The position numbers were made by a program, and so were the translations under genes. A stretch of DNA of 64,000 bases from Zobellia barbeyronii (GTDB lineage: Bacteria > Bacteroidota > Bacteroidia > Flavobacteriales > Flavobacteriaceae): contig NZ_JACATN010000007.1 of the NCBI RefSeq assembly GCF_018603515.1, positions 62,001 through 126,000 of the forward strand, given 5' to 3'. A model generated the notes under the pieces. That model searched no databases, was not told the DNA's origin, and saw only the letters and a list, made by a program, of their open reading frames with translations. Shown here piece after piece: positions 52,088 to 59,636 of the stretch (its first letter is position 1; the number at the start of each line of letters is the position of its first letter).

Positions 52088-53302
52088 ATGCAACAGAGTA
52101 CAGATTTAGAAAAAAGACTGAAGAGTAAGGTTAGACTAGTTTTAAAAGTCAACTACTACTCCTCTATCCTTTCTCTCATTTTTGGCGGACTATGTTTCTT
52201 TCTTTTAGACATTACTGAAGTTATTCCCTATGCCTTTCTCTCTTTTGGTATTCTAAATATTATCAACGTTTTATTATACAAGTACCACAAGAGTCTTACG
52301 CTAACCTATAACATTGTTTCCATGATGACGTTAGCCGGAGCCAGTATTGTAACATTATATAGTGGCGGGATCAATAGCCCATTTATTTTTGTACTTGCCC
52401 TTATTGTAGTTGCCGGGTACGTTACTACAAGAGCCTATGGTGCACTTTATTTGAATCTAAACCTATTGATAATAGTACTCATATATTCACAGAGCGTAGC
52501 AGATTTTAGTTTTGTTAAAGATGTAGTTCCTGAATCTTCCAAAAACCTATTCGCTCTTCTCAGCGTCTTATTTTCAGTTTACCTTTTAGGAGGTGTTTTT
52601 GGAAAAAATTTACTTCACGCACATCACAACTTATATAAGACGAAAAACGAGCTTGAAGAAAAAATACAAGAAAAAGAAACCTTAATTAAAGAAGTTCACC
52701 ACAGGGTAAAAAACAATTTGCAAACCGTTTCTAGTTTATTAAGTCTACAATCAAGAGGTATTGTGGACAAAGACGTTAAAAGCCTATTAAAAAGCAGCCA
52801 AAACCGAGTAATTACAATGGCTATAGTGCACGAAATGCTCTATATGCGTGAAGACCTTTCTAAAATTGAATATAAATCTTACGTACAAGAGCTTGCAGAA
52901 TATTTGGTACGTTCTATAAAAGGAACGAGTAGTAATATTACATTGAATATAGATATTCCCAATGTTAAATTGAATATAGATACCGCTATACCTCTGGGTC
53001 TATTAATAAACGAAACCGTCACTAATGCCTTGAAATATGGTATTGTAGATAAAAATAAAGGAGAGATACATATTAAACTTAGAAAAACCGACGATAATGA
53101 GTTTGTTCTTAATATGGGTGACGACGGCCAAGGATTTCCCAAAGATGTAACTCATAAAAATTCAAAATCATTAGGCCTGAAGTTGATACATAACTTGTCT
53201 AGACAATTACAAGGTTCCATTATACGAGACCTCACTCAAAAAGGAACCCACTATACTATAAAGTTTAAGGAAATAAGAGATCAAATAACTAGTGTGGCAT
53301 AA
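52088..53302 (+). CDS. Membrane HisKA_2 sensor histidine kinase (paralogue 3)
   Basis: A 404-residue kinase closely related to paralogue 1: six spans (about 20-175), LYSGGINSPFIF, VPESSKNLFALLSVLFSVYLLGGVFGKN, HisKA_2 motif KEVHHRVKNNLQTVSSLLSLQ (His204/His205), and HATPase_c with NETVTNALKYG, MGDDGQGFP and LGLKLIHNLSRQL. It has a free-standing position downstream of the oxidoreductase gene. As for the other two copies, its receiver must be encoded elsewhere or shared. Confidence 0.9.
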   Translation: MQQSTDLEKRLKSKVRLVLKVNYYSSILSLIFGGLCFFLLDITEVIPYAFLSFGILNIINVLLYKYHKSLTLTYNIVSMMTLAGASIVTLYSGGINSPFIFVLALIVVAGYVTTRAYGALYLNLNLLIIVLIYSQSVADFSFVKDVVPESSKNLFALLSVLFSVYLLGGVFGKNLLHAHHNLYKTKNELEEKIQEKETLIKEVHHRVKNNLQTVSSLLSLQSRGIVDKDVKSLLKSSQNRVITMAIVHEMLYMREDLSKIEYKSYVQELAEYLVRSIKGTSSNITLNIDIPNVKLNIDTAIPLGLLINETVTNALKYGIVDKNKGEIHIKLRKTDDNEFVLNMGDDGQGFPKDVTHKNSKSLGLKLIHNLSRQLQGSIIRDLTQKGTHYTIKFKEIRDQITSVA

Positions 53303-53322
53303 ATTTCACCCAGATAGTAGAA

Positions 53323-53433
53323 TTATCTTTTCAAAGGCAGCTTTAAAGAACGTAATACTCCTTTTGTCTTTGGAAATAATAGGATATGGCTCAATACTAA
53401 GGCTAGAGCCGTTATTAGAATAAATACAATCAT
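53323..53433 (-). CDS. 36-residue hydrophobic micropeptide (tentative)
   Basis: ATG at 53433 to TAA at 53323 encodes MIVFILITALALVLSHILLF followed by a basic tail (PKTKGVLRSLKLPLKR). One membrane span and a positive C-terminus are visible. It lies 17 bases after the stop of the small secreted protein gene at 53451, so both could share a transcript. I know no family for it. Confidence 0.4.
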   Translation of the reverse strand: MIVFILITALALVLSHILLFPKTKGVLRSLKLPLKR

Positions 53434-53450
53434 AACAGTTATTTTCAAGG

Positions 53451-53705
53451 TTATACTAAACGTGGCTTATCCAATTTGGTAACAAAAGCCAAAGCTTTTT
53501 TTACTCTATATTTTTTCAACTTATATAATCGTACTAAGCTGCTTTTGGCACTAATTTCAGCTTTCTCAGAAGTCTCAACATCACAAGAGCTAGAAGCCAG
53601 AACAGAACCCATTTCAAAAACGTAATTTTTAACATTGACTATTGTATTAGGGGGAGCAGTGACTCCGAAGTTTAAAACAAATAGCAAGATTAAAATAGAT
53701 TTCAT
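53451..53705 (-). CDS. Small secreted protein, divergent member of the 79-residue family
   Basis: An 84-residue protein with an export signal (MKSILILLFVLNFGVTAPP) and a C-terminal block SSLVRLYKLKKYRVKKALAFVTKLDKPRLV, which aligns with ARLYKRDNARVTKALSFTTKRNKAKMA of the two copies at 54046 and 54936. The frame extends upstream to 53789, but without an export signal, so I chose the ATG at 53705. A possible -7 box (TACCTTTA, 53732-53725 on the minus strand) precedes it. Function unknown; the strongly basic mature end is the common feature. Confidence 0.6.
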   Translation of the reverse strand: MKSILILLFVLNFGVTAPPNTIVNVKNYVFEMGSVLASSSCDVETSEKAEISAKSSLVRLYKLKKYRVKKALAFVTKLDKPRLV

Positions 53706-54045
53706 AATAATAATTTGGGTTCCATAAAGGTAATCACAAAGTGGCACAAACCTTACCACAAATCGCTGAACCGCAGTAATACTAGGCATCTGAAATAACT
53801 TCTGATAAACTGTTTATTATCCTCGGTAAATGAAATACAAATGCCAAACTCTATTCCGCGTTCGTATGGTTTTAGTCAGTTTATGTATACAAAAATCTAT
53901 CTTAAATAAATGGTGACGGTTAAAGAGAGAAGGTATTTAAGAAACTATAGTTAAAAGAATTTGATAAGAAGCAAGTAAGTATAGTTTTAAATAAAGAGAT
54001 ATTACTTAGTAAATTAAATAACTTAAAAATAAAAGCTAATTGTCA
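53706..54045. other. Intergenic region without visible gene
   Basis: These 340 bases separate two members of the small secreted protein family. Apart from the possible -7 box of the left gene I see no ORF with support and no clear hairpin terminator. Confidence 0.4.
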
Positions 54046-54285
54046 TTAAGCCATTTTAGCTTTGTTTCTTTTTGTTGTGAAAGAAAGCGCCTTAGTAACT
54101 CTAGCATTATCTCTCTTATATAAACGAGCAACTTCTAAAGTACTTTCTAAACTAACTTCTTCAATAGGCGTTTCTGTAACGATAGTCATTTCAATAGTAT
54201 TAACCTTAACCTCTTCAGTTGCTGTTTGAGCTTGAGCAGTTACTCCGATAAAAAGAACAAAAATTAAAGTTGCGATAGTTTTCAT
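54046..54285 (-). CDS. Small secreted protein, 79 residues (copy A)
   Basis: MKTIATLIFVLFIGVTAQAQ is a clear signal peptide. The mature protein of about 59 residues begins acidic (TEEVKVNTIEMTIVTETPIEE) and ends basic (ARLYKRDNARVTKALSFTTKRNKAKMA). It differs from copy B (54936) at two residues (PI versus ST). The charge split and the repeated small size suggest an abundant envelope or secreted peptide; no function is known to me. The leader forms a hairpin (54292-54316) that ends a few bases before the ATG. Confidence 0.8.
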   Translation of the reverse strand: MKTIATLIFVLFIGVTAQAQTATEEVKVNTIEMTIVTETPIEEVSLESTLEVARLYKRDNARVTKALSFTTKRNKAKMA

Positions 54286-54935
54286 GACTTGGACGTTTAT
54301 ATATATATAAAACGCCGCAGACCCTATTATACCGAGGTTCCGTTCGCTAAAAAACCCCTTATTTTCGGTTATCTGCACAACTTCGGTTGAAGTGTAAAAA
54401 ACTATCGATAAACGCGAATGACCTCAAAAACACTTTACCGAACCATTGTGCTTTTAATCCGAAAAGAACTCATTTCTTCCTACTATGAAAAACTAGGATA
54501 CAGCTAATACAATACTATCATTCAGCTGTAATTGCTATAATTTGCTACATTATGACCGGCCATCATCTGAAACCGATCCAGAAATATGGCTATAGATAAA
54601 AAGCTGTTTATCTGCCAAAGGCTAACTAAGTGCGTAAAACAGTTTTTCCTTTGATAGTACTAAAGGAACTAGTTACCTGAACAGTAGTTCCCTTTTCTAG
54701 GATATAAGAGTACTACGTACCTGTTTTATAATACTTAATAACCATGTAAAAAGATAAAACTAAGCCTGAAGTCTATTTTCACAATAGTGCATACCTATTT
54801 ATTAGAGGTTTTTGCCTAGAATAAGAATCAAGACAATTACAATGTAATCTATCTCTTGGATTTTAGAAAGTCAGTTTCTGAAATATAGAATTAGTTTAGT
54901 GCTTTGCAGTAGAGTGATTGTTAAAGAACAAATGA
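54286..54935. other. Intergenic region between duplicated small genes
   Basis: The first 180 bases are the leader and upstream part of repeat copy A. In the rest I see no gene. GGAACTA (54665-54671) and TAGTTCC (54685-54691) followed by CTTTT form a weak terminator-like hairpin on the plus strand. Confidence 0.4.
54292..54316 (-). promoter_or_regulatory. AT-rich leader hairpin of copy A
   Basis: GACGTTTATAT and its partner ATAAAACGCC flank a (TA)n core and end seven bases before the start codon. The same hairpin in copy B has perfect arms (GGCGTTT / AAACGCC), so the structure is kept although the TA count differs. Confidence 0.45.
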
Positions 54936-55175
54936 TTAAGCCATTTTAGCTTTGTTTCTTTTTGTTGTAAAAGAAAGCGCCTTAGTTACTCTAGCATTAT
55001 CTCTCTTGTATAAACGAGCAACTTCTAAAGTACTTTCTAAACTAACTTCTTCAGTAGACGTTTCTGTAACGATAGTCATTTCAATAGTATTAACCTTAAC
55101 CTCTTCAGTTGCTGTTTGAGCTTGAGCAGTTACTCCGATAAAAAGAACAAAAATTAAAGTTGCGATAGTTTTCAT
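54936..55175 (-). CDS. Small secreted protein, 79 residues (copy B)
   Basis: It is identical to copy A except for two residues (TETSTEE instead of TETPIEE), with the same signal peptide MKTIATLIFVLFIGVTAQAQ. Synonymous differences are few, so the duplication is recent or the copies are being homogenised. The leader carries the perfect hairpin at 55182-55204 directly before the ATG. The upstream region is also duplicated, so both copies should be expressed alike. Confidence 0.8.
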   Translation of the reverse strand: MKTIATLIFVLFIGVTAQAQTATEEVKVNTIEMTIVTETSTEEVSLESTLEVARLYKRDNARVTKALSFTTKRNKAKMA

Positions 55176-55751
55176 GACTTGGGCGTTTATATATATAAAA
55201 CGCCGCAGACCCTATTATACCGAGGTTCCGTTCGCTGAAGAACCCCTTATTTTCGGTTATCGGTACAACTTCGGTTCAAGTGTAAAAAACCATCGGTGAA
55301 CGTGAATGACCTCAAAAACACCTTAACGGGATTAAGTGTTTTTAATCCGAAATTGAGGGTTTTATTATTTTGAAGAAGTGTCTTTTTACTCTACTACACC
55401 TTTAACAAAGGTTTTAGTAGTTAATACTATATGGTAACTATGCTATCTCTGCCTAGAAAAAGCTAGGCTTTACGCAGAAGCTGTTCCTTAATAGATATCA
55501 ACTTTAAGATTCGGTAAAAACATCTATATATAAAGGAAGGCTTCTTCTCTCTTCTATTTTGGGTGCCCTACAATAAAAAACGATAATTTTCAGTGTATGT
55601 ACTATTCAGCTTACATACAAAATTGATGAACCAACGATCATGAGCATACTTTTGACGATTATTAGTTAATATTATTGGACTGATACATCTAAATGAATAA
55701 TTTGCACATTCTTTTGAAAAAGAAAATAGATAAATTTAAAATCCCTAAATT
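55176..55751. other. Intergenic region upstream of the malectin lipoprotein gene
   Basis: The first 180 bases are the leader and upstream part of repeat copy B. A short perfect hairpin, GCCTAG / CTAGGC, lies at 55451-55468. I see no supported gene in this 576-base stretch. Confidence 0.4.
55182..55204 (-). promoter_or_regulatory. AT-rich leader hairpin of copy B
   Basis: GGCGTTT (55182-55188) and AAACGCC (55198-55204) form a perfect 7-bp stem that can be extended through the TA core; it ends six bases before the start codon at 55175. Confidence 0.45.
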
Positions 55752-56765
55752 ATGAGACGTAATTTAATTACAAAATGGTTTTTGCTTTCAATGTTGTTTG
55801 TATCGTTCATTATGGTACCGGTAGCTTGTAGCAGCGATGATGGAGGAACCGAAACAGAACAAACACAAGATCCAGACCCGAAACCAGAACCACAACCGGC
55901 ACAAGTTGCAGACCCAACAAATGAGAATACCATCATAGATGCTACGGCTGCAGCTCACGCTAACGGGGTAAGTACATCAACAATAACTGTTCAATTGGCC
56001 GATGCCGATGGAAAAAAATTAACCGTAAGTGGAGGCGTAGTTGCCTTATCATCTACCGGATCGTCAACTTTAACTGATGTTACAGACAACGCAGACGGTA
56101 CTTATACTGCAACCGTAAGTGGTACTGTAGAAGAAAGTATTGTGGTATCTGGAACTTTAGACGCAGTAGCTATCACTAGCACTGTTGAAATAACTTTTAA
56201 CCCGGATGAATCCAACCCTGCTCAAGAAGCAGCCCAGTCAACGGTAGAAGCTGGTCCAACATTGCTCAGAATAAATTGCGGAGGCCCTGAAGTGACTTAC
56301 GGGGATGTTACGTTTTTAGAAGATCAATACTTTGGTGCTAATAGTCAAATTTTCTCAAATCCTTTTGTAACTGAAATAGAAGGTACAGAAATGGACGAAA
56401 TCTTTTTAACTGAACGAGTTTCCGCAGATGGCCCAATGTCTAAAGGTCCAACCACATATGACATTCCTGTTACCAATGGAACATATACAGTAAAACTATA
56501 TTTTGCAGAAATTTATTGGGGTGTTGAAAATCCTCAAGGTCTAGAAGGAGGAGTAGGAAGTAGAATCTTCAACATCTCTATGGAAGAAATGGAAATATTC
56601 ACAGGATACGATCTCTTTAAGGAAGATGGTCCTGCATCAGCTGGGACACGTATGTACGATGTTGAAGTTATTGATGGAGAATTAAATATTATGTTAGAAG
56701 CTACTGTTAACAAACCAAAAATTTCAGCTATCGAAATTTTCGGTACAGGAACAATCGGTTCTTAA
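55752..56765 (+). CDS. Lipoprotein with Ig-like (invasin) domain and malectin-like domain
   Basis: A 337-residue lipoprotein: signal MRRNLITKWFLLSMLFVSFIMVPVAC with the lipid-acceptor Cys26, followed by SSDDGG and an Asp/Pro/Glu-rich linker, as in surface-exposed Bacteroidota lipoproteins. Residues about 55-150 form an invasin/Big_1-type immunoglobulin fold (ITVQLADADGKKLTVSGG, DNADGTYTATVSG). Residues about 165-330 form a malectin-like carbohydrate-binding domain (LLRINCGGPEVTYGDVTFLEDQYF, YTVKLYFAEIYW, RIFNISMEEM). It probably binds glycans on the cell surface. Its own terminator follows, so it is a single-gene unit. Confidence 0.82.
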   Translation: MRRNLITKWFLLSMLFVSFIMVPVACSSDDGGTETEQTQDPDPKPEPQPAQVADPTNENTIIDATAAAHANGVSTSTITVQLADADGKKLTVSGGVVALSSTGSSTLTDVTDNADGTYTATVSGTVEESIVVSGTLDAVAITSTVEITFNPDESNPAQEAAQSTVEAGPTLLRINCGGPEVTYGDVTFLEDQYFGANSQIFSNPFVTEIEGTEMDEIFLTERVSADGPMSKGPTTYDIPVTNGTYTVKLYFAEIYWGVENPQGLEGGVGSRIFNISMEEMEIFTGYDLFKEDGPASAGTRMYDVEVIDGELNIMLEATVNKPKISAIEIFGTGTIGS

Positions 56766-56790
56766 TAAGAAAACTTAACGTTTAATAGTA

Positions 56791-56830
56791 ATAGGTCTTC
56801 AGAGAAAATTCTCTGAAGACCTATTTTTTT
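56791..56830 (+). terminator. Terminator of the malectin lipoprotein gene
   Basis: ATAGGTCTTCAGAG (56791-56804) and CTCTGAAGACCTAT (56811-56824) form a perfect 14-bp stem followed by T residues. Confidence 0.92.
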
Positions 56831-56888
56831 TGAACCTTTACTAGTAAGGAAACGTATATAAAACATACTAATCCATTAAAATAATAGA

Positions 56889-57572
56889 ATGATGTTCAAA
56901 GCTATACTTGTTACCATATCACTTTTTATAGGCACTTCCTGCCAATCTAATGTTGCAAAGAAAAAATCTAGTCAAGAACCACAGAAAAAAGAACAAATTG
57001 CTAAACTAACAAGCCAAGATTTAGACAAATTTGAAACCGCATATTTCGCAAGTGGTTGTTTTTGGTGTGTAGAAGCCATATTTGAAAGTGTAAAAGGGGT
57101 TAAAGAAGTTGTTTCAGGTTATTCTGGTGGTACTGAAAAAAATCCAACTTATGAACAAGTTGGAGGAGGCATGACTAGCCACGCTGAGGCTGTTAAAGTT
57201 TATTATGATCCAGAAATTGTTTCGTTTACAGCCCTAGTACAAGTATTTTTTGGATCTCATGACCCTACATCGCTAAATAGTCAAGGACCAGATCGTGGAA
57301 CTCAATATAGATCTGTTGCATTTTATAAAACGGATAAAGAGAAGCAGATTATTGAAGGTTATATAAAAGCTTTAAAAGACCAAAATGTTTACGATGGTGC
57401 TCCCATTACAACAGAAGTAACCGAATTTACAAAATTCTATGATGCGGAAGATTATCACCAAGATTATGAACGTAAGCATCCTAAAAACTCATACATTACT
57501 AATGTGTCTGTTCCAAGATTAAATCGTTTCAAAGAAAATTTTAAAGAATACTTAAAACAAGATGCTCATTAA
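56889..57572 (+). CDS. msrA: Peptide-methionine (S)-S-oxide reductase, lipoprotein form
   Basis: A 227-residue MsrA with signal MMFKAILVTISLFIGTSC (lipobox Cys18) and a Lys/Gln-rich linker. The catalytic motif is ASGCFWCVEAIFE (Cys57, Cys60). EDYHQDYERKHP and the block VVSGYSGGTEKNPTYEQV are further signatures. It repairs oxidised methionines in envelope proteins and is therefore an extracytoplasmic enzyme, unlike E. coli MsrA. No MsrB is fused or adjacent. Confidence 0.94.
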   Translation: MMFKAILVTISLFIGTSCQSNVAKKKSSQEPQKKEQIAKLTSQDLDKFETAYFASGCFWCVEAIFESVKGVKEVVSGYSGGTEKNPTYEQVGGGMTSHAEAVKVYYDPEIVSFTALVQVFFGSHDPTSLNSQGPDRGTQYRSVAFYKTDKEKQIIEGYIKALKDQNVYDGAPITTEVTEFTKFYDAEDYHQDYERKHPKNSYITNVSVPRLNRFKENFKEYLKQDAH

Positions 57573-57601
57573 TTGAGTGCCTTAAGTTCTAATTAAAAAA
57601 A

Positions 57602-57630
57602 TAAGCAGCCCTTTGAGGCTGTTTTTTTTT
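57602..57630 (+). terminator. Terminator of msrA
   Basis: CAGCC (57606-57610) and GGCTG (57617-57621) form a short stem with a six-base loop followed by a long T run. Confidence 0.75.
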
Positions 57631-57661
57631 GAGCAAAAGCATTATGCGGCCAATATTAAAC

Positions 57662-59080
57662 CTATTGTAGAATTACTTCGCTGTATTGCGCATTGATGTT
57701 TATAGACTTAATCGAATTCTTATTACCCACACTACCCTTATAAACCACACTACCTTGATTGGTAGTTTTATCTAATTTCAGTTTAGAAGCAACTACGAAT
57801 TCAGACGCAGTTCCGTTCATATAAATATTTGCTTCTACTTCAGGTAGACTGCATTCAAATTTTGCATTTTGAAGGGTAACATCAAGATTTTCAAAATCAT
57901 CGGCTACATTATGAATAAATAGCGAACCAAAATTATGGGTCACAAAAGCCGTCTTCATAAGGTTTTCTATCGTCACCTCAGAAGACCTAGAACTTAACCG
58001 GAGGTTAAAAACTTCTTCTAGGTCAACATTCTCGGAATAGTCCGCTCGCAATTGTCCATAATTCCATTTTTGGACGCTAATAGGGGTATACGAAACCGCA
58101 ACCTTGGTCTCATCCCCATCTATAATTGCAGCGTATAATTTTGCATGAGAAAGCGTAGCGTTCATATTATTGGTATGTCCCGCTAGTTTCACCTCACCAT
58201 GCCGCACATTCATTTTTATCTTAGTCGATTTGGGCATTTTAATCTTTATAGTCTTCTTTACCTTGTATTTTCTACTTTCCCCTCCCCTTTTATAATAAAA
58301 AGTATTTGAAGGCTGCCTCTGGTTTCGTTCTATTTCCTCCTCCATGCGCTCTTCCATGGCCTCTGCTTTCCTTTCTTCTCGCTCTGCTCTCTTTTCTAAC
58401 CTTGACTCTATTAGTTCTTTTTTGGCTTCCATTCTGTGTTCTAACTCTTTTTCATGCCGCTCACGTACCTTCTCATGTTTTGCTTCCATTTTTTGATGCC
58501 ATTCTTCCATACTTTTTTCATAGGGCTTTCCAAAATTTTTCTGAAAATCTTCTTGCCATTTTTTAAGGTAGACCTCCCCCTCTCTTTCAAAAGCCTCGTG
58601 GTCAAAATTTGGATTCGGAGCTGGCGGCATAGGTGATTCGGGTGGCATTGGCATTTCCGCTAACTCTGAAAGATTAAAATCGAATTCAAATAAATCAAAC
58701 TCTGGTACTTCAGGAATTTCAATATGTAAATCGTTTACATCAACAAATGAATTTGTTGACCATGAGTTATCGTTATGGCTAGTAACTACAACTTTTTTAC
58801 TGTTCCCCATGATAGAGAAACCTTCCTTACTAAAATAGGCTTCTGCCTCTTTATCTGTTGCTCCTTCTAACTGAATAGTAGTTTCAATGCTAACTTGATT
58901 TTTATTCCATGTGTCAAACTCAATATCAGTATAACTGGTATTGATGTCCAGAATGGCATTATCTTCAACATTAAAACTCTCTGTATTTACTCTTTCCTTT
59001 TTTTGCCCATTGGCCCCTATGCTGATGAGGCATAGGGCAACCGTTAGGGACTTAAACACTAGTCTCTGTAACTGCTCCAT
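57662..59080 (-). CDS. Exported protein with charged coiled coil and adhesin-like beta-solenoid, ECF operon
   Basis: A 472-residue protein with signal MEQLQRLVFKSLTVALCLISIGANGQ. A beta-rich part follows (about 30-115; ILDINTSYTDIEFDTWNKNQVSIE), then a Pro/Phe/Glu linker and a very charged helix of about 110 residues (FEREGEVYLKKWQEDFQKNF through ERMEEEIERNQ), and then a repetitive beta-strand region resembling DUF4097/adhesin domains (KIKMPKSTKIKMNVRHGEVKLAG). It overlaps the anti-sigma-like gene by 29 bases. Its position as third gene suggests an envelope sensor or effector of this sigma system. Confidence 0.72.
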   Translation of the reverse strand: MEQLQRLVFKSLTVALCLISIGANGQKKERVNTESFNVEDNAILDINTSYTDIEFDTWNKNQVSIETTIQLEGATDKEAEAYFSKEGFSIMGNSKKVVVTSHNDNSWSTNSFVDVNDLHIEIPEVPEFDLFEFDFNLSELAEMPMPPESPMPPAPNPNFDHEAFEREGEVYLKKWQEDFQKNFGKPYEKSMEEWHQKMEAKHEKVRERHEKELEHRMEAKKELIESRLEKRAEREERKAEAMEERMEEEIERNQRQPSNTFYYKRGGESRKYKVKKTIKIKMPKSTKIKMNVRHGEVKLAGHTNNMNATLSHAKLYAAIIDGDETKVAVSYTPISVQKWNYGQLRADYSENVDLEEVFNLRLSSRSSEVTIENLMKTAFVTHNFGSLFIHNVADDFENLDVTLQNAKFECSLPEVEANIYMNGTASEFVVASKLKLDKTTNQGSVVYKGSVGNKNSIKSININAQYSEVILQ

Positions 59081-59636
59081 TTTTTGATGATTTTAATTGA
59101 TTCAACTTTTCTTTAAGCCTATGCAATAACTGTAGGCGTAATTGTAGGTTTTTAACCATTGCGGTAATCGTTTGGTCATTTGGACCTATTTCATTTAACT
59201 CTTTGCTCAACCTTCCGTATTCGTAATTCAATTCACTCAACTCTCCCATAAAACTATCTATTAGCGCTTTATTCTTATCCGAAACTTCCAATCCTGAAAT
59301 TTCTAGATTGATGCTGGCCATATAATAATTCTCCACTTTTTTTAAGTCAGGCGAAAGGTCTCCCAACGATAACTTTTCTACTGGCGTAACTTCTGTTTGT
59401 TTCTCAACTACGATTTCTTCGGGAACAGATGAGTTTTCTTGCCAAAAAAAGTAGCTTCCAAATCCCAATAGCAATATGACTGAAGCCGCAATTTTCAAAT
59501 AGGGTAACTTCTTTTTCTTTTGCTCCGGCAGTTCTGCGTCCAAACGTTTAAGAAAACGCTCTTCATGACCAGCTTTTAAAATTGGTCTACCCTCCTCCTC
59601 TTCGTTCCCAAAAATTTTCCTAATATCTTGCGCCAT
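59052..59636 (-). CDS. Putative anti-sigma factor with one membrane span
   Basis: A 194-residue protein: cytoplasmic N-terminal part (MAQDIRKIFGNEEEEGRPILKAGHEERFLKRLDAELP), a basic stretch, one membrane span (about 46-64, YLKIAASVILLLGFGSYFFW) and a helical periplasmic region (about 95-190; LSLGDLSPDLKKVENYYMASINLEI). This topology and the overlap with the ECF sigma gene (17 bases) make it the cognate anti-sigma factor. No zinc-binding HxxxCxxC motif is visible, so it is not a ZAS-type anti-sigma factor. Confidence 0.75.
   Translation of the reverse strand: MAQDIRKIFGNEEEEGRPILKAGHEERFLKRLDAELPEQKKKKLPYLKIAASVILLLGFGSYFFWQENSSVPEEIVVEKQTEVTPVEKLSLGDLSPDLKKVENYYMASINLEISGLEVSDKNKALIDSFMGELSELNYEYGRLSKELNEIGPNDQTITAMVKNLQLRLQLLHRLKEKLNQLKSSKNGAVTETSV

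Larger units (their letters stand above)
54045..54465. repeat. Duplicated segment, copy A
   Basis: This segment of about 420 bases matches 54935-55353 almost base for base. It contains a complete 79-residue gene, its leader with an AT-rich hairpin, and about 130 bases of upstream sequence with two TTCGGTT repeats 18 bp apart (54364 and 54382). The (TA)n run in the leader is two bases longer than in copy B. Confidence 0.85.
54935..55353. repeat. Duplicated segment, copy B
   Basis: This is the second copy of the segment at 54045-54465, in the same orientation, offset by about 890 bases. The block between the leader hairpin and the upstream repeats (GCAGACCCTATTATACCGAG and following GTTCCGTTCGC) is identical in both copies, so it probably contains the promoter. 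Confidence 0.85.

Noticed and set aside
47806-53302. The three kinases as a mobile or composite element
   Set aside because: There is no transposase, terminal repeat or target duplication; simple duplication and divergence explain them.
54296-54312. (TA)n run as a phase-variable microsatellite
   Set aside because: The run is short and lies in a leader hairpin; the two-base difference between copies shows instability but gives no evidence of switching.
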